A stretch of 64,000 bases of DNA from Emydura subglobosa. Its lineage: Eukaryota; Chordata; Testudines; Chelidae. This document shows, one piece after another, positions 14,301 to 29,500 of this stretch. Made by a program: the position numbers and the translations under genes. The stretch lies in NCBI GenBank assembly GCA_007922225.1, contig ML679959.1, forward strand, positions 22,498,851 to 22,562,850, read 5' to 3'. A model generated the notes under the pieces. The model was not told where the DNA came from. It worked only from the letters and a program-made list of their open reading frames with translations, and ran no database searches. The first letter of the stretch is position 1, and every line of letters starts with the position of its first letter.

Positions 14301-17300
14301 GCCCTCCAAATATGGTTCATGACAGTGTACAAACCACACAGGCAATCGTTTTACAAAACTGTGGTAATGCCAAAAAAGATCAAGCAATTGTTAAAATGGT
14401 GTACACAGCCCAACAACCTTCTATCGGGTTCCGTTCATAAGGAAAACACACTCCATCATGATCACTACAGACGCATCACTAATTGGATGGGGAGCGCACC
14501 TACAAGAACACACCCTTCAAGGAAAATAACTAGCACAGGAAAGGAAATTGCATATAAATCTGCTGGAGTTACGTGTTGTCTGCAATGCCTGTCTACATTT
14601 CCGACCTCTCATAGCAGGGAAAACAGTAAAAATAATGATGGACAACATTGCATTGTCCAATTACAATGCTAAAGAGACTGGGAGTTAAGTTTTAATTACG
14701 TGTCCAGGGTAGGGTAATCTGTTTGTTTGTTTTTTTCTCAACACTTTTGTAAAATAATTTAATTACCATCTTATTTGTTAGGTGTTTGTTGGTTGCTTGC
14801 CGTATCTCAAGTAAATGGCCACACTTGCTGAGCTGAGGGAAAAGAAAAAAGATTTAAAATGAAATCTTTCAGGCAAGAAAAGAGTAAGCACCAAAAAAAT
14901 AGACTTATAATACCAGTGAATTTGTTTTTAATCATACCTACAGTACAGTGTCTCTAGCATGTTCTGCAATATTTGTGCTTTCTCTTTTTGTCAAAGTGAG
15001 ATCAAAGTTTATTAGAAATAGTCCATAACCACAGAGCTCTCCTTTTTTTTTTTTTTTTTTTTCTTTGGGGTTTCCTGATGGGGATTATTATCATTTCAGT
15101 GGAATGCAAAGCAATATTAAGAGCTGTAGGAAGATGGTTATTGGAAATATTCTCAGTTACCGCTCTCTTGTTGTTTAGTGTGTGCTATGCTTTGTTTAAT
15201 GAACATTATTCAAACCTTGCTCTGTTTACAAAATTAATTTTCTTTTGGACTGTCCCATGCTCTTTACTGTAATATCTTAAATGTGTTATCATTTGTAAAG
15301 AGTTAGCTTCACAGCACCCTTGGGAAGTAAGATAGTCTTATTTCCTCCCATTTTATGCATGGGGGAACTGACATACAGATTAAGTACAAAAGTTCTCTAA
15401 TTTTTGGTGCCCACTTTGAGACACGTAAGGACTGATTTTTCAGAGTATTTAGCACTATGTTGAACTGTACATGTTTACAGCATAGCTCCTGTTGACTTAA
15501 GTTGTAGCTGAAAATGCTCAGCACTTCAGCAGATCCCATGGTCTGAAATTGGGCATACAGACAATGAGGAACACATAATCAGTGTGAAAAGTTTGGTTTT
15601 TAGTGACTGTCATCCAGCATCAGGTAGGAACTCCTGTGGCAGGAGACGGAATAGAATGCAGTTCTCCAGGGCAGCATTCAACTGCCTTAATCATGAGACC
15701 ATACTTTTTCTTCCTGTAGTCCCCTGTTTCATTTACTACATGCCTTCCGACTTCTGGAACAAATGCGACGGGGGTCCTCCATACAAAAGCTTCCTTCGCT
15801 ACATGGTCCTTATTCATCCCTTGAGCATGGTCTCTCCTGTGAACTGAATGAGGCAGGAGTCCTATGGAAAAATGAGTATATGACCATGTATCTCAAGACT
15901 GTATTGTAATGCACATGTACAGGAGGTAGAATCAATGTTGTGCAGGCATCTTGGCATTTCTGGCCTTTTAAATGCTTGATTTTGCTACCTTCATGTATTT
16001 TTTGGATGTAAATTCTTATTCAAACAAAACCTCAATCAAACTGAAAAATTCCCTCGTGGAGCCATACTCCCAGTTTGAGTCAGAAATGGGGTTTGGACGT
16101 TTGGGTCCATATACATCTCCACCTTTAAAGTTTGCTGGGCATAGTCCTCTAGCTAAGGCCTCACGAGTACGGAGTGGTACAATATAGTTGTACATTTGAT
16201 TTTTTTTTGGTAAGTCTTTATTGAATTTCATCTCATTGAATTCAGACCAATTCTCTAATTTGTCAAGGTCATTTTGAATTTTAATTCTGTCCTTCAAAGT
16301 GCTTGCAAGACCTCCCAGCATGATGTCCTCTGTAGGTTTGATAAGCATACTCTCTAATCCATTATCCAAGTCATTAATGAAAATATTAAATAGTGCTGGA
16401 CCCATCACTGTCCCCTGCAGGACCCCCCTAGATACACCTTCCCAATTTGATAGCGAACCATTGATAAATACTCTTTGAATATGGTGTTTCAACCAGTTAA
16501 GCACCTACCTTATAGTAAATTAATCTACTCCACATTTCCTTACTTGCTTTTGAGATGTCATGTGGGAAGTGTAATAGCATAGTATAGTTGATGATACAGT
16601 AAACTGATCTCAATTCCATGACATGCAATGGAAAATTGTATCCTGACTGAACACTGTTTGAAGAACATTCACAGGCTTAGACAGAATAACCTGGAATTTG
16701 CTCTGCAAAGTTACATAGCAAGAACATCTCAGCATCTTTATCAGACATGCACAGTAAACCGACACAGAAGCAAACTAAATTTTGTAAATTGGTAATATTA
16801 AAGTAAGCATTAGTGTAAAAATGTTACTATGTAACAAATGTATCTTTGAATAAGTAATACACTCCTTTATATGGGTGCTAAAATTAGGGGTGGTAAAGGT
16901 CTGTGCCCTGATATTTTCTCCAGGGAGTGTTAGACAAATTGGAGGATTGAGCCAAAAGACAGCTGATGAGGTTCAACAAGGACAGGTGCAGAGTCCTTGA
17001 CTTAGGAAGGAAGAATCCCATGCACAGCTATAGACTGGGGACCGACGAGCTGGGCAGCAGCTCTGCAGAAAAGGACCTGGGGGTAACGGTGGATAAAAAG
17101 CTGGATATGAGTCAGCAGTGTGCTCTGGTTACCAAGAAGGCTAACAGCATATTGGGCTGCATTAGTAAGAGCATTGCCAGGAGATCGTGGGAAGTGATTA
17201 TTCCCCTCTATTTGGCATTGGTGTGGCCGCATTTGGAGTATTGTGTCCAGTTTTGGGCCCTCCACTACAAAAAGGATGTGGACAAGTTGGAGAGAGTCCA

Positions 17301-20300
17301 GCGAAGGGCAACAAAAATGATAAGGGGGCTGGAGCACAAGACATATGAGGAGAGACTGAGGGAACTAGGCTTGTTTAGTCTGCAAAAGAGAAGAATGAGG
17401 GGGAATTTGATAGCAGCCTTTAACTACCTGAAAGGGGGTTCCAAGGAGGATGGAGCTAGGCTGTTCTCAATGGTAGTAGATGACAGAACAAGGAGCAATG
17501 GTCTCAAGTTGTAGTGGGGGAGGTCTAGGTTGGATATTAGGGAAAAGTTTTTCACTAGGAGGGTGGTGAAGCAGTGGAATGGGTTACCTCCATCTTTAGA
17601 GGTTTTTAAGCTGCGGCTTGACAATCCCTGTCTGGGATGATTTAGCTGAGGTTTGTCTTGTTTTGAGCAGAGGGTTGGACTAGCTGACCTCCTGAGGTCC
17701 CTTCCAACTCTAATATTCTATGATTGTAAAAGGTGGTGTGGAAAAAAAACCTTGAAAAAGTGTATTTGTGTTTAGGGATAGTATGTGTACCACTCCATCC
17801 AATATGAAATTGCCTGTTTTCATCTTGATTAATCCTTTATTTATTATTGGTGGTCGTTTAGTTCTGTTTTTTTTTACTGGCTGACTCTTCAATTTTCCAT
17901 CAAGATTTTTTTGACAAATATATTTGAGGTGACTGGAATAGACATGTCTTATTGATTTTGATATTCAGAGAAGGTTAGTGTATCTTTTCATGAAATTCTT
18001 ACTGTTAAGGAGTACTGCATATATGTATAGGACAAGTTGGGGTGGGGAAGAGGATTCAATGTTAAAACACCCAGTAAGGAAGGTAGTATTAACAGCAGCA
18101 TTGTCAGAGATGGATTTGTTAGATATGTAGTCTAAGAAATCCCATAGCACATGCAAATTTTTTCTGTTTGTAACTTCTATGATTTACGTTTCAAGGAAAA
18201 ATAATTATTTGGCCTAGTCAGTCTGTTGGCCAGTGCAGGATATATTTTCGTCTCTTTTGCCGTCTACTTATTAATTTCTTTCTGATGGCCTTAGTTTATT
18301 ACATTAATGTATACTAAACATGAGGAACAATTCAAAGCTGTGAATGTCCCACCATTCATCACTTGTTAACTAGGTAGTGGAGTACCTATGGTAGGCACTA
18401 TAATGAGCTGACCTGAGTCCATATAAGTACTAGTAGGTCATTGGGTAAACTGTAGACAAAGTGGCATCCTTAACTGTGAATTTCTTGGTTCCTGTGCACT
18501 TTAACCTCACAGAAAAGTGTTTCAATTTGTTATGGTATTGCAAGAATCCCATGCCTTCACATGCTATTGAGTAAATTTTTACATTCAGGTTTTAAATCCC
18601 TCAAAAGTCAGCTATGTGTATTGTTAACAGAATCTGCACACCTAATCTCTGTAGTGCAGAGTTATGAAAATGTATATGATGAGAAGCACACATGACTATG
18701 GATAATTGGAATTTTATATAAAAATAGTTTTAAATTGCAGTATCTTATATTAATGATGGCTTCTGTCTTGGTGTACACTAGCTGGGTCAGTTGAAGAAGA
18801 TTCAGTTCTGCTTCATTGTTGATTTAATCCTCTAGGCTTTTAAATTGTGTATCTATATTTTAAATATGTTCCTCTTGCATTTTTTTTCTTTCAGGTTTAT
18901 TCAAGAGCAAATGACCAAGAACCTTGTGGCTGGTGGCTGGCAAAAGTTCGAATGATGAAAGGAGAGGTAAGTTACTTTAAAATTTAGGACTATCTGCTCC
19001 CACTTGAAGTGCAGCAAGTATGGAAGGTAAATATTGCAAGACTCATTAAATCTGTGCACAACATATTGTGATGGAGAAATGATACTGCGATATAATGACA
19101 TTAGCATATGAAAAAAAAGTACAGGTGAGAGTGGGTTTTAGCTAATTCAGAAAGGAAGGATAGCTTGAAAAAAGGAGAAGGAACCTGAAATATTACCAAC
19201 ACAAAACTATGATAGCAGATTGGGTCATAAATTAAGGCTGTCCTTGGTGATGGTAACTTGCAGCTGGCAGAGTGCAGTTGGGGTAACAATAAATATTCTG
19301 TAAATTGCTCTCTAAGTGGGGATGGCTCCTGGATACTTGCCATTTTGTGGGTTTGACACACCTGGGGTCTGGTTATTTTGGTTCTGCAAGAACCACATTG
19401 CATACCTAACTTCTTCTGAATGTGATAACAAATATTACTTCTTTAAGAGCATATGGTCTTTCTTTTATCTTTGAAATATAGTTTCATGTATATGCACTTT
19501 CAACATTATTAAAGCTAAATTGGAAGAGAACAAAAATTTATGTAGACAATCCATACAGCAAATAATTTTATGTAATCATTTATTTGCGAATAAAGGAATA
19601 GTTCCATGAACCAAATTTCATTTAAAATGTGGTTATAGTCAGAAAAGATCCTATGGAAACATGGCACCACTTTACTAAATATACGTGTTCCTTGTTTGCA
19701 TTTCAGTCAGGTCGCTTATGTTGACAAAAAACAAGTAGCTTTTTTTCCTGCCCACTCTTTTGCAGTTGCCTCACGGGGTGGAAGAAAGGCTTTGATTTGG
19801 GAAGACTGTGTAAGAAATGTGTATCCCGGCACAAAACCAAGTTTTGTGCATCTCCCTGTGTACTGAAGGGTTGGGGGATAGGGCCAGAGTATTCCTAGCT
19901 TTTACATCTTCCAGATCTTTTGTCTCCTGAAACAGAAATAAATATATGTAAATACAGAGCAGCACCACAGCCTCAGAAGAAAGGATTTCTCCTCCTCCTT
20001 TATCTCCAGTAGTTCCTTTCTGGCCAACCTATTTACACAGTGGATTTAACTTTTACTGCTGTTACCTCAGAGCCAATATATCAGTGTAAAATTAGCTGGA
20101 TTCTGTACTCCCTCAAGCATTTTTTGAACAATTTTGGCTAAGTTATTGTTGCATTACCTTTTAGTAGTAGTACATGGGATGTACTAAGCAGAATGAAGAG
20201 ATTTTAAATTTCAGTTCCTGGATTGAGTTGGCAGAATTGGCAGTCTGAAAAAACATCGTTTGATTTACAAGCTGAGCAAACTTAGTTTCCAGTCCTGCAA

Positions 20301-23300
20301 TGTGATATGCATAGTCATACCCCTCCACTCATTCAGTCCCATTGGCTTCAGCGGGGCACTGTGTGGGGGAATCCACACATGCATATTACATTGCAGGAAC
20401 ACAGCTTTGTCAAAATAGAACTGTTTTAATTTGTAAACCCATATTTTATATTTCCTTGATAATGGTGATAGTGGCTATTATCTTTAACATGGTTACTTTT
20501 AGTTAATGATTATTTAAAACTTCCCCCCCTTAGTTTTATGTCATTGAATATGCTGCTTGTGATGCCACGTACAATGAAATAGTCACATTTGAACGACTTC
20601 GACCTGTGAATCAGAATAAAACTGTCAAAAAGAACACGTTCTTTAAGTGCACAGTGGATGTTCCTGAAGATCTGAGAGATGCGTGAGTAACTGCATACTG
20701 CAACTTCGCTATTATTCATTTCAGCATGGCATATTCCTTTCTCCATATATGTATCTTAAATCCTTTTCTTAGGTTAAAGTTTGGAGAGAATACTCTTGTT
20801 GTAGTTCAAAGTTAAATGGCATTAACTGTGATACTTCAATCAAACACTAAAGTGACACGGTTCCAATCAGCCTTGCTGGAACCTCGCAGTGATGACCTGC
20901 CACCCCCAAATGTTCCCTCATGTCATAAAATTATAGAAGATTAGGGTTGTAAGGGATCACAGGAGGTCATCTAGGCCAACCCCCTGCTCAAAGCAACTAA
21001 ACTAGTTGCTAGTCTAACTCCAACTAAATCATCCCAGCCAGGGCTTGGGACGACTCTGTCATACTCTGGCACAGTTGCACCTTCTCCCTCTTCCTTCCTT
21101 CCACCAGAAGGCTTGATGATTATCTGCTGGTTGGATCATATGCTCTTTTCTGGTTCATAGAAGAAAACTTTGGTCCAGAAGGCCACTTCCTGAGCCTGCA
21201 ACCCTGTACACATAAACTGTTACTGCAGCCAGCTGCAGTATAAGGCAACAAATAGAAAAGTAAGACTTTCAAGAAGCTGCTGACAGCTTTTTTACCCATC
21301 CCATTTTTGCAGTGTGAAATCAGGTAGACCCCCCAGCACATCTCCTTGAAGTAGTTTGGCGTTTCCCAGGCTGAGAAACATTTCTTATTATAGACTACTG
21401 CAGTATTCTCATTTTTAATGCACAGGGTTACACAGTTCCTATTTATACAACCATCTTCAGCTGAAATAACCTTTACGCATTATTTTCTCTAGGTGTGCTA
21501 ATGAAAATGCACATAAGGATTTTAAGAAAGCTGTAGGAGCTTGTCGAATTTTCTACCACGCTGAAACTACACAGTTAATAATACTGGTAAGAAGTCAGTT
21601 TATTTTTTGTGAGACAGCATGAATTTTCAGTATATTAACTGCTACATTTTGATTGTTCACAGATTGTTGTGTGCTTCCTGCATATATGTATGACCTGATT
21701 TATTTGTAAAGCTATACATATTTCAAGCAGTTTAATATATGTATGTATTCATCATATTTTAAAATATCTTTTGGGCTAGGCTCACTGGATTGGTATCAGT
21801 ACTGCATCAAAGGCAGCCTGGGTTTGGGAGTGATATTTGGTTTCTCTGATTAATGCTTCCCATGATGCAGCTTTCTGCAGAAGTAACTTGCTTAGTCTCT
21901 TTTGAAGGTAAAGGCATTCTTGCACAAATTTCCCTTATTTGGATGTAGGAGAGAGATCTGAATCATAACCATGGCCATTTAGGGAATTGGGAGCCTTAGG
22001 GAGATTTTGTAATGTACAGATGAAAGGTTTAGGGCATTTAGTCCTATCTTTGAGTTATTTTTAATTATTGGTCAAAGCCAGTGAAAAGCTAGTTCTCAGT
22101 TTTGAAGTATCATAGCAAAAACATAAAGCCCTCTCTCATATTTGTTCAAATGCAGTGAAACTGAAATTGGATTTGTTCTGGGAACTCCTGCGTCTGCTCT
22201 CTAACATACTATTTTTCACCCTCAGCAATGCAGGAGAATCCCACAATCTTGACACCTGGCTTAATTAGGTTTGCTCTTGTTACGCAGTATTTTCCCTAGC
22301 AATAATTCCTCTTTGCTCTTCTATTTCCTGGGGACAACATTTTCCATATAAATTTACTTGTTCAGATTCAGTTTTCCCTTTTACTTTCTTGGATCTCTCC
22401 CAGTGAATAAGTGGATGACCTGCACACATATGGTAAAAAGATTACTTTATCTAATATAGCCATTTATAATGTGTCCATAATGGGATCTTCTCAGTGCAAG
22501 ATTTACTGTATGGGTCCAATAGGAAAACTCTGCCTGTAAAGACATGGAGCCAATGGTAATGGATTTGTGGGGTTTTGTTTTGGAAACTGAATTTTTCTTG
22601 GCGGTACTTGTATTGAGACCTAGCGGAAAGCTAATATCAGTAAACAATTTTATAAATTGGAATTTATATTTACAATTCAATTTAAATGTTAAAGTAAACG
22701 GAGATGTAATTTGTCTTCTGAATATGGATTTTCTTTATAAAAAGGGGATATTGCTTATCCTACCACTTCTCTTTTTGTAGTCTGCCAGTGAAGCAACAGT
22801 GAAGAGAGTAAATATATTGAGTGACATGCATTTGCGCAGCATTCGTACCAAGCTAATGCTCATGTCAAGAAATGAAGAAGCCACAAAACACTTAGAAGTA
22901 AGCTGTTTTAGAATGGTTTTATTTAATTGTTTAAAGTAGTCATTTAACTGTGTTCAGTTTTGAATTCCTTTTTGTGGTGAATACATTCTTTCACCTCTCC
23001 GTAGTGCACAAAACAACTCGCAGCAGCATTTCATGAGGAATTTGTTGTAAGAGAAGATTTAATGGGACTTGCAATAGGAACACATGGTAGTAACATACAG
23101 CAAGCGAGGAAAGTTCCAGGAGTAACTGCAATTGAGCTTGAGGAAGATACTGGTACTTTCAGGATCTATGGAGAGGTAAGGGGAAAAGGGTTTTTTTTTT
23201 TCATTATATTTAATAGTTGATTTACTCTGTGTTTGTTACTACTGTACAGAGATGAGCTGTGAGCATAAGAACAAGAGTCAGAGACAGCTGAGTTCTAATT

Positions 23301-23525
23301 CCAACTCTGACACACTGCGTGGGGCCAGTCACGTACCTTCTGTGTTTCCTCAGATGTGAAGTGGGGATAAAAATACACGCTTCACAGGAATGGGGGGGGG
23401 AATGTTGTATTTGGTATAATTAATTGTCTAATATTTGTAAAGCATTTTGAAAATGAAAATTACTATAATAATCATGTAACAAATGTTTGTCACTTTAGCT
23501 GTTACCTTTTTTGTTTTGAATGTAT

Positions 23526-23558
<33 letters not shown>

Positions 23559-26500
23559 AAACCAATAAAGCCCCTGCTCTCCCCACACACCTTTTTCTTC
23601 TTCTTCTTTTTCTTTTTCTTCCTGGGCATTGCCTAATCCATCATTCTAGAATTCCAGGCTTCTCTGTTTCTCTCCCTAACACCTAGAACTCCATCAAAGC
23701 TAGAGATTTGTAATTCTGTTTAGATTTCTTCATTCTGACGAGGGGCTTGCCTAATATGATAGAAAGCTCCAGAAGTAAAGCTGATATTTAAAAAAAGGAT
23801 GCTATAATATACACAGTATGTTCTCCTTTAATAGACTGGAGCACAGTTCACATATCATAATGTTATTTACAGACCACTACTCATTCGTTGCTAACTAATT
23901 GAAAAGTTCTGCGGCAGTCTCTTCCGTTGTTTTTCATTTGTGGCCTGATACTGACTTTTGATTACTTTAACAGTAGAACTTTAACATTCAATTAAAGTCA
24001 TTTTCTGTATTTAATATTAAAGCTGGAAAAGACTCTTTATATAGTCTACAACTACTGGTGTAACACATTACACTCTATAAGGCCAACAAGCTGCATTTGG
24101 GGGGAAGAAATTACTTTTGGCTGCAATACCACTTATGGTACACAGGTAGTACTTATTCAGGACAAAATACTTGCTGTAAGGTATTATTCTTGTTAAATTA
24201 CTATATACTATGTGCCATTTTTCAGACTAGCATATTTCTCTTCCAATTGTCATTTCTTCCGTACCTAGTAAATGTACTGGAGTATATAAATATAAGTGTG
24301 CTCATATAGCTCTATAAAGGGACTAAATATTAACATTAGATTGTAGAGCCCTGATCCCTAACTCTGGCTGAGGAGCACTTGATGCAGATCAGAAGGGGGA
24401 GTATGCAAATGTGACTTTAAAGCTCTTTTTGTGCCCTTGTGATCCTGGGGTTGTTGTAACTGGTCCTTCCCCTAATTCAAGTAAGAAGCCTGAGGACTGA
24501 TTTTATTTGTGCTGGCTGTCAATGGCCCCAATAGGCTGTTACTGCAGCTTGGGCTTGCCTGACATCCCCCTTTTCCTTTCCACACCTCCTATGCTAATCA
24601 CAGGGAGTAGGGGTTGAGCTGTTATGGTGGCTACCCAAGGTTTATCCTGTACTGGATTGGTCCTGTTGTGACCAGCTATACCAGTTTAGTGCAGTTCTGC
24701 ACTAGTGGAGCAGCCCAAAACTGCACTAGTGCAATGGAGAATCTGAATCTATGTCTTAATTAAATTCATGCCTTATACGTGCTTATTATCTACTTCTACC
24801 TCAGATTTTTACCAGAATGACAGTAAGTGGGCTTTCCCTGGTGTATGTGGTGGTTATTTTGGAAAGACTGGAAACTTCGTAGCATGCATCTCTTAGCCAG
24901 AGCCACTTTTTGGTAGGCTATAGTAGTGATTGTAGTCTCTTGCATGCCCTTAGATAGGAATTTTGTTATTTGGATCCACGCAGTTTATAAACCCTGCATC
25001 CTCCATCCCCTCCTGGGCCAAATTCCACCAGTTTGCCTCTAAATGCTCCCTCAAAAGAACACTGTGCAGAGAACGTACTCTTCCAAGTGATGTCTTTGTA
25101 ACTTGCCCTTTTTTCCACCACACTAAAGCAGGACCTTTAGACCTTTGTGAGCATGCATATATGGAAAAGATTTTAACCACGTCCGTTGAGCTGTGTGCAT
25201 GTGATATGTATACAAATAATATAAAATATATTCACAAATTTCTGAACTTAGTTTATCTGCAATATTGATAGTTCTAACATCACAAAGATCTTATTTTTTT
25301 CAGCTTGTATCCAGTTCTATTCAACATTCAAAGAAAAAATTAATATTCTGTATTATAGGGGGAGCTGGTAGCAACTGCTGTATTTAGGCTGCATAATTTT
25401 TTGAGAAGCTGTTACACCTTCATTGCCTTTGAATGCCTTCAGTGAGCAGCTTTGAAGGCCTTGCAGCTGTTCGGCGGCGTGCGATTTTTGTTACTTTCGG
25501 CGGCGCGGTTCTGCTTCTTCGCGGAACCCTTCAACTCAGCCCACGGAACCCTGGGGTTCCGCGGAACACCATTTGAGAAACACTGCATTAGAGAGATCCT
25601 ATTCAAAGGAAAAAACAATGGGAGTCCTGTAGCATCTTAAAGACTAACAAATTTCTGCGGGCATAAGCTTTCGTGGACTGCAACCCACTTCGTCAGATCC
25701 TATTCAAAGGATGGTTAGAAAGTGCTTCTGATTAGCAGAAAACCCTCAACTAGGCGCACTTACCTGACTAAGTGGAAGCACTTCTTTTTTGGTCACGTCA
25801 GAAAAGCATATCTCCACGAGCGAGCACGCCTGGATCTTGTACCGGACTATCTTCTATCCCTAAAACAGAGTTTGACTGTTAGCAGCCACATGCAGTCTTG
25901 TAGCTCTTTTTTGGTCTTCTGCATCTCGGCGGATAGTAGATCCCTTTTCTCCAACCCCATCATCATCAGATTCCTAAGGGTTTGGTCTGGTTGTATCCAC
26001 ATGTACAAGATCTCATCCCTTCTTAAGATCTAGGCCCTAGTAGAATTGATGGGCCCACCCTTGGAAGCCCTTGCAACTTGCTCTCTGCTGCTTCTCTATA
26101 TAAAGGTAGCATTTCTAGTAGCTATTACCTCAGCCAAAAGGGTGGGAGAGTTAAAACCCCAAGTATCAGATAAACTCTGTAGTTTTCCATAAGGATAAGG
26201 TTTACCCTCACCCCAAATTTCTCACTCGGGTAGTGTCTCTGATTTTTCATGTTAACTGGGCAGTCTGCTTGCTGACTTTCTTTCCAAAATATCACATTCA
26301 TAGAGATGAAGACAGACTGCATTTGTTGGATGTGAGAAGGGCTGTAGCTTTCTATCTAGTATACTAAGTCCTTTAGATCTTCTGCTCAGTTGTTTGTTGC
26401 GATTAGAAACAGTGCTAAGGGCAGTCCAGTCAGAGGATTTCATCCTGGATGTCTTTGTGGATTCATTTATGCTACAGGTTGAGTAATCTATACCCTACTA

Positions 26501-29500
26501 ACTAGGGTATTGGTGCATTCTACTAGAGCACAGGCAACATGGGCGGCTTACTTGGTACAGGTACCTATCGTGGACGTTTGTGAAGTGGTGACTAGGTCAT
26601 CTGGCCCCACTCTTGCTTCGTATTATGCCATTTCCCATCAGTCCAGGGACAATGCCAGCTTCAGTCTTATAGTCGCTGTTTAAGTGGACTCTGTGCTCAC
26701 CTCCATGTTCGTCTTCTCATGAGTCACCTATAGTGGAATGGACATGTGCAAGCACTGAAGAAGAAAAAAGTTATCTACCTTTCTGTAACTATTTGTTCTT
26801 TGAGTTGTGTTGCATATGTCTATTCCATGACCCACCTGTCTTCCCCACTTTATCGGAGTTTGTCTGCTATGAAGGAAACAAGGGGGCTTGGGGATGGCTC
26901 TACCCTCTTCTACCTTCACACAGTGGCCTGTGATGACAGAGGATTTCCCCTGAGAGGGAAAAAACATTCTCCTACAGTTGTGCACAAGGTGGAATGGATA
27001 TGAGCAACCCACCTTAAAGAACAACAGTTACAGAAGGATAGGTAATTTTTCTTTATGATGTTAATTGCTATAGATATTCAAGCATGTCTGGGTTCAGAAA
27101 TTGTGTGTGCCGTTTTGGGGATAAAAGGATATATTTCAATTAATGGTCATTCCAAAATTCAATGAGCTGTTGCAAGATAAACATAAAGGGGGTATTTTTT
27201 CAGAGTTGGTTTTAATTGTGTTATATTGCAGAATATATAAAAAAATCTTTATATTAAATAGTGTGCAAACACTGTTTTTCACTATTTTTGCCACTCTCTT
27301 GCCACTGTTTTGTTCTTGAGCTTTTTAAACTCAGTTATTTCTGTATCATTTAGTTCAAAACTAGGTTAATTTAATCTTGTTCCTGCTGTTGTCTGGCAGA
27401 TTTCCAGTTGTTGGAACAGGGTGTTATTTTTAACGTATCACATGCAAAATAAACTTCTGTTGTGTTCATTTCTAGAGTGCTGATGCAGTAAAAAAGGCCA
27501 GAAGTTACTTGGAGTTTGTGGAGGATTTTATTCAAGTTCCCAGAAATCTTGTTGGTATGTAATACTGCTAAAAGTTTAAAACACTTGAAAATTGGAGGAA
27601 GAAAGGCTGTTCACTATGACTATGCATAGAAGGCTTAGATGACAGTATTTGAAGGTTTCTCCCTATATTTAGAAACTAAAACCCTTTGAATAACTGTGGG
27701 TAGAACAGGGGTTTTAAAAGCATCTCTGTTGCACATGTGGACAACTTGTCAATTCTATCTTGTAATTAATTTAAAAAAGATTAAATAGACTTCTTAAATA
27801 TTATGGTTGCTCTTTGAGAGTCATAACATTCAGATTTCTACAGTCATATTTTTAATAAAAACAATTAGGATTAGCTTTTAAATGTCCTGCTTCTGTAAAA
27901 TTTAAATTGATAAATTGTGGGGAGAGGAATGGAACCTAAAAAAACCTCTTAAAAATGAATATTGAAACTGATCTTTTGACATTACATTTAAAAGAAAATC
28001 ACAGCCTTTTAAGAATGGCATGATAATTCAACTAAGATACCGAGAGTTTTGTGGCACTTTAAAGACTAACAAATTAAATTTGTTAGTCTTTAAAGTGCCA
28101 CAAAACTCTGTTGTTTTTGCTGTGTACAGACTAACACGGCTACCCCTCTGGAACTAAGATACCATTGTCCAGTGCTTGGTCCTAGTTGACTAATTATGCC
28201 TGTTGGATGGCGTTGTGCTGGAATGTACACAAGTAGCAGTATGATAATCACATCCTTCTCATTCCAGAAATGTGCATCTTTTCATGTATGCTAATCATTC
28301 TTGAGGTATCAAATGTCCTTTTAGTTTAGTTTTTTAATCTGGGAGCAGAAATATCTTTTTTATGGATGAAATTCCTGAAACTGAAAATGTATCTATAATG
28401 GTATTTGAAGCAATCTCGGAACCATTATAAATTATTTTTGAGAATTCCTGGAGGACAGAAGAGATCTCAGAAGACTGGAGAAAGGTGGTGCTATGTTTGC
28501 CCATCTTTAAAAAGGGGAACAAGGAGGACCTGGAAAATTATAGACCAGTCAGCCTAACTTGAATACCTTGAAAGATACTGGAGCAAATTACTTATTACTG
28601 GTAGGGGAAGTAGAAATGGGTGGTAACCTTGGCAGCAGTGACCATGAAATGGTTGAGTTCAAGATCCTGACAAAAGGAAGAAAGGAGAATAGCAAAATAC
28701 GGACCCTGGACTTCAGAAAAGCAGACTTTGACTCCCTCAGACAACTGATGGGCAGGATCCCCTGGGAGAATAATATGAGGGGAAAAGGAGTCCAAGAGAG
28801 CTGGCTGTATTTTAAAGAAACCTTATTGAGGGTGCAGGAACAAACCATCCCGATGTGCAGAAAGAATAGCAAATATGGCAGGCCACCAGCTTGGCTTAAC
28901 AAAGAAATGTTCGGTGAGCTTAAACACAAAAAGGAAGCTTACAAGAAGTGGAAGCTTGGTCAGATGACCAGGAAGGCGTATAAAAATACTGCTTGAGCAT
29001 GCAGGAGTGAAATCAGGAAGGCCAAAGCACAACTGGAGTTGCAGCTAGCAAGGGATGTGAAGGGTAACGAAGGGTTTCTACAGGTATGTTAGTAACAAGA
29101 AGGTCAGGGAAAGAGTGGGCCCCTTACTGAATGGCAGAGACAACCTAGTGTCAGATGATATGGCAAAAGCTGAGGTACTCAATGCTTTTTATTGCCTCTG
29201 TCTTTACAGTCAAGGTCAGCTCCCAGACTACTGCACTGGGCAGCACAGAATGGGGAGGAGGTGAGCAGCCCTCAGTGCTGAAAGAACAGGTTCAGGACTA
29301 TTTAGAATGGCTGGACTTGCACAAGTCCATGGGGCCAGATGCAATGCATCCAAGGGTGCTGAGGGAGTTGGATAATGTGATTGCAGAGCCATTGGCCATT
29401 ATCTTTGAAAACTCATGGCGATTGAGGGAGGTCCTGGATGATTGGAAAAAGGCAAATCTAGTGCCCATCTTCAAAAAAGGGAAGGAGGAGGATCCGGGGA

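Noticed and set aside
16016..16200. Open minus-strand stretch after the CR1 RT block, at first taken for a captured host exon
   Set aside because: Phrases inside it (gtgaggcc, gactatgcccag, then a diverged cttta-aggtgga-gatgt) fit the next part of CR1, so a mutated CR1 continuation with a deletion is simpler.
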